Below are positions 43,443-51,837 of a stretch of 64,000 nucleotides of DNA, one piece after another (position 1 is the first letter of the stretch; every line of letters begins with the position of its first letter). The notes beneath the pieces are model-generated. The model was not told the origin of the DNA, searched no databases, and was given only the letters and a program-made list of their open reading frames with translations. This DNA comes from Planctomycetota bacterium (lineage in GTDB: Bacteria > Planctomycetota > MHYJ01 > JACQXL01), in contig JACRIK010000027.1 in NCBI GenBank assembly GCA_016235865.1, positions 184,006-248,005 of the forward strand, written 5' to 3'. A program made the position numbers and the translations under genes.

Positions 43443-45341
43443 TTAGTCCATATATTTCCGGAACCAGAGTTCCAGCATCAGCAGGGCCCAGAGCCGGTCG
43501 CCGTGGTCGACATTGCCTGAAAGGTGTTCATTAATTAAGCCCTGAACCGGTTCGGGCTGGAGATAACCTCTTTTCCTGATTATTTCAGGCGCTAGGATAG
43601 ACTGGAGATATCCTTTCAGTTCGCCCCGGAACCAGCGACTTACGGGTACGCCGAATCCCATCTTGCCCCGCATCAGGATTTCTTCAGGCAGGAATTCCTT
43701 CAATGATTTCTTGAGCAGATGTTTGAGCGTAAATCCCTTGAGTTTCATCTGGGCCGGGATGCCGGCGGTGAATTCCATGAGTTTGTGGTCCAGGAAGGGC
43801 GAGCGGGATTCCAGGGAATTGGCCATGCTGGCGATATCCATCTTGACCAGCAGGTCTTCAGGCAGATAGGCCATCACGTCCGTATAGAGCATCCGGTCCA
43901 GGTGATTATCAGCCTTGGAGTTGTTATAGATATCCAATAAATAATTCTCGGCCGGTTGGATCAGGGATTCCTTCATCCGGTTGGAATATAGCTTTTGCCT
44001 GAGGGTGGAATTAAAGCAGAGTTGCCAGACCAGGTAGCGCTGGGCCGGCGGCAGGCTGGCCACGGCCGTAAAGCGTTTCAGGCGGGTGAAGAAACTCTTG
44101 GGGTCGGCTATGCCCAGTGGCGGAATCAGGAAATGCGCCATCCGGCTGAATATCCGGGCCAGGGGCAGTGACATCAGTTTCTGGGCCAGATAGCGCGGGT
44201 AGCCGGCGAAATTCTCGTCTCCGCCGTCGCCGTTCAATGCCACGGTGACATGTTTGCGGGTTTCCAGGGCTACATAGTAACTGGGCAGCATGGACGAATC
44301 CGCATAGGGCTCGCCATAATACCAGGCCAGGTCCGGCAGGATATCTATGACCTTGGGGGTGACGATGAATTCATGGTGCTCGGTCTTGAAATGTTCAGCC
44401 ACGATTTTGGCGTATTTGAGCTCGGAATAATCCGTTTCGCTGAACCCGATGGAGAATGTTTTGATAGGCTGTGAGGAATTCCGGGCCATCAGGCCGACAA
44501 TGGCTGAGGAATCAATACCGCCTGAGAGCAGGGCGCCCAGGGGCACGTCGCTGACCATTCGGATTCGGGTGGATTCTTCAAGCAGTTCCATAATCCGGCG
44601 TTGGTATTCCTCTTGGGAGAGCGAATGCTTGGCCCGGTAGTCAATTTGCCAGTAACGTTCTATCTTAATAGCGCCGGTGGCATTACATATAAGATAGCTG
44701 GCCGGCGGGAGCTTTCGGATGCCCTTAAAGATGCTCAGGGGTGAGGGTATATAATAGTAGGTGAGATAATTATCCAGCGCGGCTGGGTCTATTTCCTTTT
44801 TGACCTCGGGATTAACCAGGAGTGCCTTCAGTTCAGAGCCGAAGATAAGATATTTATCTGTGTGCGCATAATAGAGCGGCTTTTTGCCCAGCCGGTCCCG
44901 GGCCAGGAAGAGCTGTCTTTTGTTATTATCCCAGAGCGCCAGGGCAAACATGCCTCTGAGGTGTTTCAGGCATTCAACGCCGTATTCCTCGTAGAGATGG
45001 ACAATCACTTCGGTATCAGTTTTGGTGTAGAAGGAATGGCCTTTTTTGAGCAGGTCTTCGCGCAATTCCTGAAAGTTATATATCTCGCCGTTCAGGACCA
45101 GCCAGATGGATTTATCCTCGTTATGGATGGGCTGGTCGCCGGTAGTCAAATCAATAATAGCTAATCGCCTGATGCCCAGCCCGACTGGCGTTTGGTTATT
45201 GGCGTTTGGTGATTGGTGCTTGTTATTGTAGATGCCTTCGCTGTCCGGGCCGCGGTGGATGATGGTGTTGCACATCCGGTGCATTAGGTTGTCAGATACC
45301 GGGGTATTGTCAAAGTTTATTCTGCCGCAAATACCGCACAT
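43443..45341 (-). CDS. asnB: Asparagine synthetase (glutamine-hydrolysing)
   Basis: The 632-residue protein must start at the ATG at 45341, because maturation exposes the next residue, Cys, as the nucleophile of the glutaminase domain (MCGICG). The frame's six-codon extension would block this. The glutaminase domain has HRGPDSEG, and the synthetase domain has the ATP loop SGGIDSS near 260. It converts aspartate and glutamine to asparagine. About 14 residues after HRGPDSEGIY (KHQSPNANNQTP) are absent from typical homologues and come from a GTTTGGTTATTGG-type dispersed repeat at 45187-45227. Its place next to glycosyltransferase and sugar genes suggests a role in surface polysaccharide synthesis. 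Confidence 0.93.
   Translation of the reverse strand: MCGICGRINFDNTPVSDNLMHRMCNTIIHRGPDSEGIYNNKHQSPNANNQTPVGLGIRRLAIIDLTTGDQPIHNEDKSIWLVLNGEIYNFQELREDLLKKGHSFYTKTDTEVIVHLYEEYGVECLKHLRGMFALALWDNNKRQLFLARDRLGKKPLYYAHTDKYLIFGSELKALLVNPEVKKEIDPAALDNYLTYYYIPSPLSIFKGIRKLPPASYLICNATGAIKIERYWQIDYRAKHSLSQEEYQRRIMELLEESTRIRMVSDVPLGALLSGGIDSSAIVGLMARNSSQPIKTFSIGFSETDYSELKYAKIVAEHFKTEHHEFIVTPKVIDILPDLAWYYGEPYADSSMLPSYYVALETRKHVTVALNGDGGDENFAGYPRYLAQKLMSLPLARIFSRMAHFLIPPLGIADPKSFFTRLKRFTAVASLPPAQRYLVWQLCFNSTLRQKLYSNRMKESLIQPAENYLLDIYNNSKADNHLDRMLYTDVMAYLPEDLLVKMDIASMANSLESRSPFLDHKLMEFTAGIPAQMKLKGFTLKHLLKKSLKEFLPEEILMRGKMGFGVPVSRWFRGELKGYLQSILAPEIIRKRGYLQPEPVQGLINEHLSGNVDHGDRLWALLMLELWFRKYMD
45187..45227. 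repeat. Low-complexity repeat inside asnB
   Basis: Three units of a GGCGTTTGGTTATT-like word lie in frame inside the conserved glutaminase domain, just after the HRGPDSEGIY block. Confidence 0.6.
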
Positions 45342-45447
45342 ATGAAACGATTCAACCAAACATCCATGATGGGGTCAAGGAAAATTGTTCCGCCTTTAGC
45401 GGGATCTGCCTCGAGCATGACAATCATAGATGATCCCGGTTGCGGCG

Positions 45448-45882
45448 CTATTTATGGAGCTTAATAAACAGGGTGTCGCTCTTGAGCAGTTTTGAACGCA
45501 GGTATGGCGTAGTTCGGTCCTTGTCATTGCCGACTTTCTCCATCATCATTTTCAGCTCGGCCTGCTGTTTTTTGTTGATTGAAACGAACTGTAGTCCGGC
45601 CAGCCCAAAACTCATATCATCCGACAGTTTAAACCAAACCACCTGCGCCTTGGCGCGGATGGGCTTGTTCCGACTGGTGGGTATGGAGATGTCCAGGAGG
45701 ATCTTGTTCTGGAGCTGTAATTTCTGCTTGGTGGCGCATTGGATCCCGCTTTCTGAGATATCCAGGCAGGGGTATTCGTAAGAGGTAGGCTTGCTTGACA
45801 AACCGAAGAGGATTTTTTCCCGCTTTCGGGCTCTCAGTCCGGGGACGATATAACGTTTATGAATGCGACGTTCTTGTCCCAT
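45448..45882 (-). CDS. PilZ-domain protein, copy 2
   Basis: The 144-residue protein is a single PilZ domain. The c-di-GMP contacts are visible: the N-terminal RxxxR in RRIHKR and the downstream DISESG. It is a tandem paralogue of the gene twelve bases upstream, with shared FGLSSKPTS and EYPC blocks. It would bind cyclic di-GMP and act on a partner, here perhaps the neighbouring glycan synthesis genes. It lacks membrane segments. Confidence 0.85.
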   Translation of the reverse strand: MGQERRIHKRYIVPGLRARKREKILFGLSSKPTSYEYPCLDISESGIQCATKQKLQLQNKILLDISIPTSRNKPIRAKAQVVWFKLSDDMSFGLAGLQFVSINKKQQAELKMMMEKVGNDKDRTTPYLRSKLLKSDTLFIKLHK

Positions 45883-45894
45883 AGGATCCTCCTT

Positions 45895-46323
45895 TTATTT
45901 TTGGAACCGGCCATACAGGGAATCGCCTTTAAGCATCTTGGAACGCAGATAAGCCGTGGTTTGGTCCTTGTCACTACCGAATTTTCCGATTAATTCCTTT
46001 ATGGCGGTTGTTTGTTTGTCATCCAGGTCGGAGAATTGCAGGCCGACCAGGCCGGAATTACCTGAGAGCTTGACCCAGACCACCCGGGTTTTAATCCGGA
46101 TGGGATTATTGCGATTGTTAGGGATGGAAACATCAAGAATAAGCTTATCTTGGGGTTTCAGTTGTTTGTTAACGGCTATCTGAAGCCCGCCTTCTGAGAT
46201 GTCCATGCAGGGGTATTCCTGCGAGGTGGGCTTGCTGGATAATCCGAACATAGTTGATTCGCATACCCGCGCCCTTAAGCCGGTAACCACATAACGTTTA
46301 TGAGCTCGACGTTCCTTATCCAT
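45895..46323 (-). CDS. PilZ-domain protein, copy 1
   Basis: The 142-residue single PilZ domain has RRAHKR near residue 5 and DISEGG near 41, the two conserved c-di-GMP-binding motifs. It is about half identical to the copy downstream, including the C-terminal YLRSKMLKGDSL. It lies 19 bases downstream of the glycosyltransferase. Duplicated PilZ genes beside sugar-transfer genes point to c-di-GMP control of surface polysaccharide, as an inference. Confidence 0.85.
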   Translation of the reverse strand: MDKERRAHKRYVVTGLRARVCESTMFGLSSKPTSQEYPCMDISEGGLQIAVNKQLKPQDKLILDVSIPNNRNNPIRIKTRVVWVKLSGNSGLVGLQFSDLDDKQTTAIKELIGKFGSDKDQTTAYLRSKMLKGDSLYGRFQK

Positions 46324-46342
46324 TTATGCATTCCTCTCGTAA

Positions 46343-47422
46343 TTAATCATGTCGCATCAGGTATCTTTTCAGCGTCCCCAGTAATCCACCGGTTCCAATG
46401 TCCATCGGGAGATGGGTTGAATAAATGCCCGCAAGCGGCAAGAGCATCTTTAATAAATCAGTATAGGAAAATATGATACATAGTAAAGATATTATGCTGT
46501 TAAAAATCCCCTTATTTTTTTGCCTGAGGTACAAACTAAAATACTGCCTGGCCTGTTTATTATAACCATATACCAAAGTGGTCAGCCCTCCTGCATAATT
46601 ACGGTGCATATCGGCATAGGATAATTGTCCGAGGTTTATTTTCTGGAGTTCTTCCTGATTGATTTTGATGCCGAGGGTTTCAAGCTGTTGCTTGTGTTGC
46701 CCGATGAATTCACTGACATAGCGAATGAATTCCGCTGACATGGTGCGCGGGTTGCTCAAGGTGATAGATTTAATATTGCGTCTCCAATATCCCAATAGAT
46801 GCGGGATGGCTTTGAATTCACCTTCCAAAGACAGGCGACACCAGGTCGGGAAATCGACCAGGTTCAGGTAGTCCGGCTGGATAAATCCGCCCATCTTCAG
46901 GAGGGCTGATTTTCTGATCATCACGGTCGGGGCAAAGATAAAATTTTCGGTTCTGATAAGACTTTTGAGGGCCGAGCCGAGCGGAGAATTATTTCTCATG
47001 CTTACATCTTCGGGTATCCTGTGGTAAAAGATTTTGTCGCCGGACTCATTAGTGATGATGCCATCGCCATAGGTCATAATGATATTCTTATCTTCAAAGT
47101 AAGGTAATTGGCGGGCTAATTTGTCTGGAGGCCAAAAGTCGTCGCCTTCCAGGATGGCAATCAGGTCGCCCTGCGCCTCTTTAAGCGCTTTATTATAGGT
47201 GGCGCCCAATTGATGGGCGCCTCGATGCTCTTGATAGATATATTTTATTCGGCTATCAGGGAGTCCCCTGATGACTTTTGAGGTCCTGTCAGCTGAGCCG
47301 TCATCTACGATAATCATTTCCCAGTTTTGGTATGATTGGGCAATAACCGAATGGATGCAATCGGCGATATATTTCTCATGGTTATAAGCAGGCGTAATGA
47401 TTGAAATCAGAGGTGATGGCAT
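46343..47422 (-). CDS. Family 2 glycosyltransferase
   Basis: The 359-residue protein starts at the ATG at 47422, overlapping the stop of the RmlD-like gene (TAATG). The GT2 fold is clear: ISIITPAYNHEKYIADCIHSV, the MIIVDDGSADRT block and LIAILEGDDFW as the DXD-type region. It transfers a sugar from a nucleotide donor to a lipid or glycan. A hydrophobic patch near the C-terminus may touch the membrane. It forms a tight operon with RmlD-like and PilZ genes. Confidence 0.9.
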   Translation of the reverse strand: MPSPLISIITPAYNHEKYIADCIHSVIAQSYQNWEMIIVDDGSADRTSKVIRGLPDSRIKYIYQEHRGAHQLGATYNKALKEAQGDLIAILEGDDFWPPDKLARQLPYFEDKNIIMTYGDGIITNESGDKIFYHRIPEDVSMRNNSPLGSALKSLIRTENFIFAPTVMIRKSALLKMGGFIQPDYLNLVDFPTWCRLSLEGEFKAIPHLLGYWRRNIKSITLSNPRTMSAEFIRYVSEFIGQHKQQLETLGIKINQEELQKINLGQLSYADMHRNYAGGLTTLVYGYNKQARQYFSLYLRQKNKGIFNSIISLLCIIFSYTDLLKMLLPLAGIYSTHLPMDIGTGGLLGTLKRYLMRHD

Positions 47423-48324
47423 TATTTTTCTTTGGTTTTTGAGGATAGATAATGTTTCAGGGCTTCCGGCCATGGTCTTAAAGAAGTAAGTTTCTTGCTG
47501 GCCAGTGCCGAGAAGAGAGGCCTTTTTACCCCGGCTTGTTCTTCTTGTTCTTGTTTCGGTTCAATCTTAACTTTGATATTCGATTGCTTGAATATCTCCC
47601 GGGCAAATTCGTACCAGGTGCAATAACCAGAGTTGGTTAGGTGATAAATTCCGGATGAGTAATTGTGCTCCAGCATCTCTTTTATTTTCAAGGCCGCATC
47701 GTAGGTGTAAGTCGGGCTTGAGGTGATATTAGAAGTAACCTGCAGTGTTTTGCCGTTTTTGGCAAGTTTGAGCATTGATTCCACGAAATTAGTTTTACCT
47801 TTGCCGAGACACCCGGCCGTGCCGAACAGACTGGCCACCCGGATCACATAATAATCAGGAATGAGTTTGACGAAGAATTCACCGGCCAGTTTAGAGATGG
47901 CATAGACATTAAGCGGATTGGGAATATCATCTTCATTATAAGGCCTCATCTTTCGGCCGTCAAAGACATAGTCGGTCGAAAAGTGAATGAGTTTTATATT
48001 GAATAACCGACAGGTGTTTGCCAGGTCCCGGACCGCAGTGGTATTAACCAGGAAGGTTTGGGCCGGGTTTTTCTCGCATTCAGGGACATTATGATAAGCC
48101 GCGGTGTTAATAACGATGTCCGGTTTGTAGTCCTCTATGATTTTGCGGGTTTTGAGCGAATCCGTGATATCGATATCTTTAATGGTTAGTCCTTTAATGG
48201 ACCAATGACTCTGCTGAGCGCCCAAGCGCTTTACCGCCGAATCTGATATTTTGTTGTTTCCCTGGAATACTTTTATTATGTCCGTGCCCAGTTGTCCGTC
48301 AGAACCGATTAGAAGGATTTTCAT
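47422..48324 (-). CDS. RmlD-like NDP-sugar reductase
   Basis: The 300-residue short-chain reductase has an N-terminal GSDGQLG NAD(P)-binding loop, STDYVFDG near 115 and the active-site YAISKLAGE near 143. It resembles dTDP-4-dehydrorhamnose reductase, the last step of dTDP-rhamnose synthesis, but other 4-keto sugar reductases share the pattern. The stop overlaps the glycosyltransferase start. rmlA, rmlB and rmlC are not in the window. Confidence 0.82.
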   Translation of the reverse strand: MKILLIGSDGQLGTDIIKVFQGNNKISDSAVKRLGAQQSHWSIKGLTIKDIDITDSLKTRKIIEDYKPDIVINTAAYHNVPECEKNPAQTFLVNTTAVRDLANTCRLFNIKLIHFSTDYVFDGRKMRPYNEDDIPNPLNVYAISKLAGEFFVKLIPDYYVIRVASLFGTAGCLGKGKTNFVESMLKLAKNGKTLQVTSNITSSPTYTYDAALKIKEMLEHNYSSGIYHLTNSGYCTWYEFAREIFKQSNIKVKIEPKQEQEEQAGVKRPLFSALASKKLTSLRPWPEALKHYLSSKTKEK

Positions 48325-48340
48325 AGATCAATGCGCCTCC

Positions 48341-49339
48341 TTATTTTTTACATACAAAATGCCAGTAAGGCAGTTTATCTGAAACGGTGACCTCGTTGAA
48401 TGAGTCCCTTAAAGCCAGAATCTGTTTTTTACTGAAGCGTTGTTCTATCCGGGTGAAAAAACGGTCATAAACATCCTGGTTAATTCTTGCGATACTTTTT
48501 TTATTATATGCGTCATAGAGAGGGATGAATTGAGACAATCCAAAGGGATGGGAAAGCTTTCCTAACCATATTAGCGGCAGATATATCAGGATTGTGGCAA
48601 CCCAGGTAAACGAGGATCGAAGTATCGGGTTTCTGATTCTTGCAACTGCCTTCCGTAAGGCGGTCGTTATAAAAAGCAAAATATGGAAATGAATCGGTTT
48701 GTTGTCCAGGGCGTAATACAAATACACCAGTAGAACCGGAGCATATTTTTTTAGAGTACGAATTTCATCAAGAGAATTAGTGGGCAGGTGGTGCAGAACG
48801 CCGAGGCAAAATAAAATATCGGAAAAATTATCTCTAAATGGCAAACGCCGTAAGTCGCCCATAAAGAACAATGAGTTTTTTGCATCCTTAAGATTACGGC
48901 GTGCCACAAAGATGGACTCGGAAAAATCAACCAGGACCAACTCACGGCATTTATCTTTCAAAAAATAACTCCATCTCCCTATTCCGCATCCCAAATCGCA
49001 CACTCGTGAATCAGCTAATCCGGATAAGTCAATTAGGTTAAAATATTGCAGGAATTCTTGTTCGTGCTCTGGTAATATCTTTGGGAACCGCTGCCACTCC
49101 TCGCCAAAAGTAAACTGGATGTCCTCGGCAAACTCAAGCGGCATCCTGTTTGTTTTTCCTGCGGTTATTTGCATTCGTTTCTTGAGTGTATCCGGATATC
49201 TTGAGGACTCGAGGAGAATGATTACATCATCAACAATGGGATAAACAGAACCGTCTACGATTAATCTCCCTTCGGCAACCTCTAGTTTTTTAGAATCAAA
49301 GATATCCTTTAATGTCTCTATTTTATTGGAGTAATACAT
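48341..49339 (-). CDS. SAM-dependent methyltransferase
   Basis: The product has 332 residues from the ATG at 49339. The frame extends 49 codons upstream but that part contains repeat sequence and begins with TTG. Residues 1-35 look like a short Trm112-like domain. The class I methyltransferase core follows: VCDLGCGIGRWS near 125-136, ELVLVDFSE and DILFCLGVLHHLP. The C-terminal region has two hydrophobic helices. Its substrate is probably a sugar or lipid, given its position next to the RmlD-like reductase and glycosyltransferase. Confidence 0.78.
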   Translation of the reverse strand: MYYSNKIETLKDIFDSKKLEVAEGRLIVDGSVYPIVDDVIILLESSRYPDTLKKRMQITAGKTNRMPLEFAEDIQFTFGEEWQRFPKILPEHEQEFLQYFNLIDLSGLADSRVCDLGCGIGRWSYFLKDKCRELVLVDFSESIFVARRNLKDAKNSLFFMGDLRRLPFRDNFSDILFCLGVLHHLPTNSLDEIRTLKKYAPVLLVYLYYALDNKPIHFHILLFITTALRKAVARIRNPILRSSFTWVATILIYLPLIWLGKLSHPFGLSQFIPLYDAYNKKSIARINQDVYDRFFTRIEQRFSKKQILALRDSFNEVTVSDKLPYWHFVCKK

Positions 49340-49482
49340 AACATTAGTTCTTTTCCGCCAGCCGCTTGATTCTGAGCCTGTCAAGAACGCCTGATTTTTC
49401 CAAAAATGGTAACTGTCTCTGACGGCGTCTCGCCCGGCAAGAGGGATAGAAGTTACTGGTGAGGTTATTACACCGAGTATTC

Positions 49483-50868
49483 TCAAAACTTAGTTTCCGA
49501 AGAGAAGTTGAAGTTCCCTATCTTCAACGCCGGGGTTACAAAACCGCTGCCGCCGAAAAACCCGCTGCGTAATTCGGTCTGACGGGAAATCAATTCCACA
49601 TTGGACAGCATATTAAGAACGCTGTCGGTAAACCGCATATTTTTAACGCCTTTGGTAATGACGCCGTTTTCTATCAGAAACGTTCCATTACGGGTCATGC
49701 CGGTGATAGTCATTTTCATAGGATCAAGGACGTTGGTGTAATGGAATTCCGAAACCAAAATTCCCCGGTCGGTGGAGCTAATCATTTCTTCTAGCGAGGA
49801 ATTACCGGGCAGAAATACCAGATTGGTGGGTATCGGACCGGAGGCATTGGGTTGGGGCAGGGCATGTCCGGTGGAAGCGCACTTGGCCTTTTTGGCCGTT
49901 AAGCGGTCATGCACCACATTACAGGCCACGCCTTTGTCCACCAGCACCACTTTTTTACGGGGCATGCCTTCGAAGTCAAAGGGCATACCGAGGATATCCG
50001 GATGATAAGCGTTCTCGACGATAGAGATATTATTGCCCATAATCTTTTTACCGAGTTTGCCGGCTAGGAAACTCCGGCCTTCCTGATAGGACAGGGCTCC
50101 GAATCCGCGGAAGGCCAGGAAGAAAAGAAGTTCCACAGCCGCAGCCGGCTCCAGTATGACCGTATAGGCCCCGGCTTTTATATCAACCGGGTTTTTTGAT
50201 TTTACTGCCTTGTCAATGGCAAGCTTGGCAATCTGGGCCGGTTTTATCCGGGTATAAAACCTGGATGTTTTGGTGGCTTTGCCGCTGGAGTCAGGTGTCA
50301 TGGCTGTGCAGGTAAATTCAGCCGAGGTCGAGGCATAATGGGCAAAAAGTCCTTTAGAATTGGCGATGGTTAGAGCCGAGGCATCATTAGAAAAAATGCC
50401 TGAGATATTTAGTGAATTATGGCTGGCTTCCAGTACCGCCTCTTTTATGCCGATTGCCCGTTCGGTCGGCGTGATGTCAGCGGTTTGCTGGTTATGGGCA
50501 TTGACTGGGGTGTATTCTTGTTTGCCGAGCAGTCCGAATTCAGTGCCCTGGGCCGTGACAAAATAGCGGCAATTCCGGGCGGCCCGTTTCAGCGAGGCGT
50601 CATTCACCTGGTTGAGCATAACCCGGGCTACCTTGCCATTATTGATGACCCGGACAATTACGCCCAGGAGATTGTTTTCCGAAACGTTCTGGGTGATGAT
50701 GTTATCCGCATAGCGGGTCAGGGCGCTGGAGGAATTGTCCATAATGACTTCAACCTGTCCGGGCTTGAAATAGTGGATTATTTTATCGATAATTTTACGG
50801 GTTTCGTTAGGTGCATAGGCTGATTTGCTTGTCTTCTGGGCGGCGGCACAGGTGGATTCTAAAGGCAT
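49483..50868 (-). CDS. TldE/PmbA-like metallopeptidase family protein
   Basis: The 461-residue protein belongs to the TldD/PmbA family. The N-terminal SSSALTRYADNIITQNVSE block and C-terminal GRSFLAGKLGKK, GMPRKKVVLVDKGVACNVVHDRLTA and STDRGILVSEFHYTN blocks fit the family. The HExxxH zinc motif of TldD is absent, so it is the TldE/PmbA-like partner that is non-catalytic on its own. TldD and TldE together mature or degrade small peptides. No tldD gene is in the window. Confidence 0.85.
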   Translation of the reverse strand: MPLESTCAAAQKTSKSAYAPNETRKIIDKIIHYFKPGQVEVIMDNSSSALTRYADNIITQNVSENNLLGVIVRVINNGKVARVMLNQVNDASLKRAARNCRYFVTAQGTEFGLLGKQEYTPVNAHNQQTADITPTERAIGIKEAVLEASHNSLNISGIFSNDASALTIANSKGLFAHYASTSAEFTCTAMTPDSSGKATKTSRFYTRIKPAQIAKLAIDKAVKSKNPVDIKAGAYTVILEPAAAVELLFFLAFRGFGALSYQEGRSFLAGKLGKKIMGNNISIVENAYHPDILGMPFDFEGMPRKKVVLVDKGVACNVVHDRLTAKKAKCASTGHALPQPNASGPIPTNLVFLPGNSSLEEMISSTDRGILVSEFHYTNVLDPMKMTITGMTRNGTFLIENGVITKGVKNMRFTDSVLNMLSNVELISRQTELRSGFFGGSGFVTPALKIGNFNFSSETKF

Positions 50869-50981
50869 AACTACTTCTCCTTTTCGAGGCTGCCATTAAC
50901 CCTTCGGCGCGCTCAGGGTAAACTCCGGAGCGTTACGATCCGGGGGAGTCCCGCTAAAACGGGATAAACTCCGCGACATCG

Positions 50982-51025
50982 GGAATAAATCAGCATCAAG
51001 GATAGCAAATAGCCTGATTTATTCC
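50982..51025. repeat. Twelve-base perfect hairpin between pmbA-like and rplL genes
   Basis: GGAATAAATCAG (50982-50993) pairs with CTGATTTATTCC (51014-51025) around a 20-base loop. The rest of the 50869-51176 gap is repeat-rich: a CCCTTCGGCGCGCTCAGGG unit at about 50899-50926, shared with 19891-19920. I see no gene in it. Confidence 0.6.
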
Positions 51026-51176
51026 AAATATTATTGTAAAAATTAACGCTCTGGTGTTGAATCATCCTCGCCGCTTCGCATTTTGGCGGTACCGGAGGCG
51101 GCTGCTATACGATAAGCCGAACTATTATTTTACTGACCTAAAAATAATAAATATTTACAAAATTTTATATATTTCC

Positions 51177-51204
51177 TTGACATATTATTAATTTCATGTA
51201 AACT
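51177..51204 (+). promoter_or_regulatory. Sigma-70-type promoter of rplL
   Basis: TTGACA (51177-51182) and TAAACT (51199-51204) are 16 bases apart, 36 bases before the rplL start. An AGAAAGGAGA ribosome-binding site follows. Confidence 0.65.
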
Positions 51205-51240
51205 ACATAATTCCGTGCTTTATCGAGAAAGGAGATAAGA

Positions 51241-51675
51241 ATGGCTACAGTATCAGAAGTAATGGATAATGTCAAGACCCTGAAGGATGAGGAAAAAAGC
51301 CAGTTATTGTTGGAGGTCATCAGCAATTCGAGCGTGAGCTGGCTCAAGGATTTCGTCAAGTCATTCGAGGACAAATTTGGCGTGAGCGCAGCTATGCCTG
51401 TGATGGCCGCAGCCGGTCCGGCCGCAGCCGCCGGGGCAGGCGAAGCCGAGAAGAAGGAGGAGAAGAGTTCATTTGATATTATCCTCCAGGATGCCGGCGC
51501 AAATAAGATTCAGGTAATTAAGGTAATTCGCGCCATCACCAATCTCGGTCTGAAAGAGGCCAAGACCTTGACCGATACGCCGCCGCAACCTGTCAAAACT
51601 GGAGTGCCCAAGGAAGAGGCAGAGAAAATCCTCAAGGAACTTGCCGCGGCCGGCGCCAAGGTAGAACTTAAGTAA
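51241..51675 (+). CDS. rplL: Ribosomal protein L7/L12
   Basis: The 144-residue protein is bL12: an N-terminal dimerisation domain, an Ala-rich hinge (VMAAAGPAAAAGAGEAE) and the C-terminal factor-binding domain (EEKSSFDIILQDAGANKIQVIKVIR, then GLKEAKTL). It is somewhat longer than usual at the N-terminus. It recruits translation GTPases to the ribosome. It starts the rplL-rpoB-rpoC run with its own promoter. The usual upstream partner rplJ (L10) is not here. Confidence 0.96.
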   Translation: MATVSEVMDNVKTLKDEEKSQLLLEVISNSSVSWLKDFVKSFEDKFGVSAAMPVMAAAGPAAAAGAGEAEKKEEKSSFDIILQDAGANKIQVIKVIRAITNLGLKEAKTLTDTPPQPVKTGVPKEEAEKILKELAAAGAKVELK

Positions 51676-51683
51676 TTAATTAC

Positions 51684-51722
51684 AATCCAGCGCCTGTCAT
51701 TTAAACCGATGGGCGCTGGATT
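51684..51722 (+). terminator. Hairpin between rplL and rpoB, attenuator-like
   Basis: AATCCAGCGCC (51684-51694) pairs perfectly with GGCGCTGGATT (51712-51722), an 11-base stem with a 17-base loop, followed by an AT-rich run. A partial terminator at this point would give more L7/L12 than RNA polymerase. Confidence 0.65.
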
Positions 51723-51837
51723 ATATTTTATATTAAAATACTAACGCGTGTTTCAGGCCATTTCTGTAATATATCTTATTTCTCCCCAGCGGGGAGAAGG
51801 TGCCGCTATTCTATCAAAGTAGAGTTATAAAAGATTT

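Noticed and set aside
50869..51176. Possible tRNA or small RNA gene before rplL
   Set aside because: I found hairpins and repeats but no cloverleaf or T-loop consensus.
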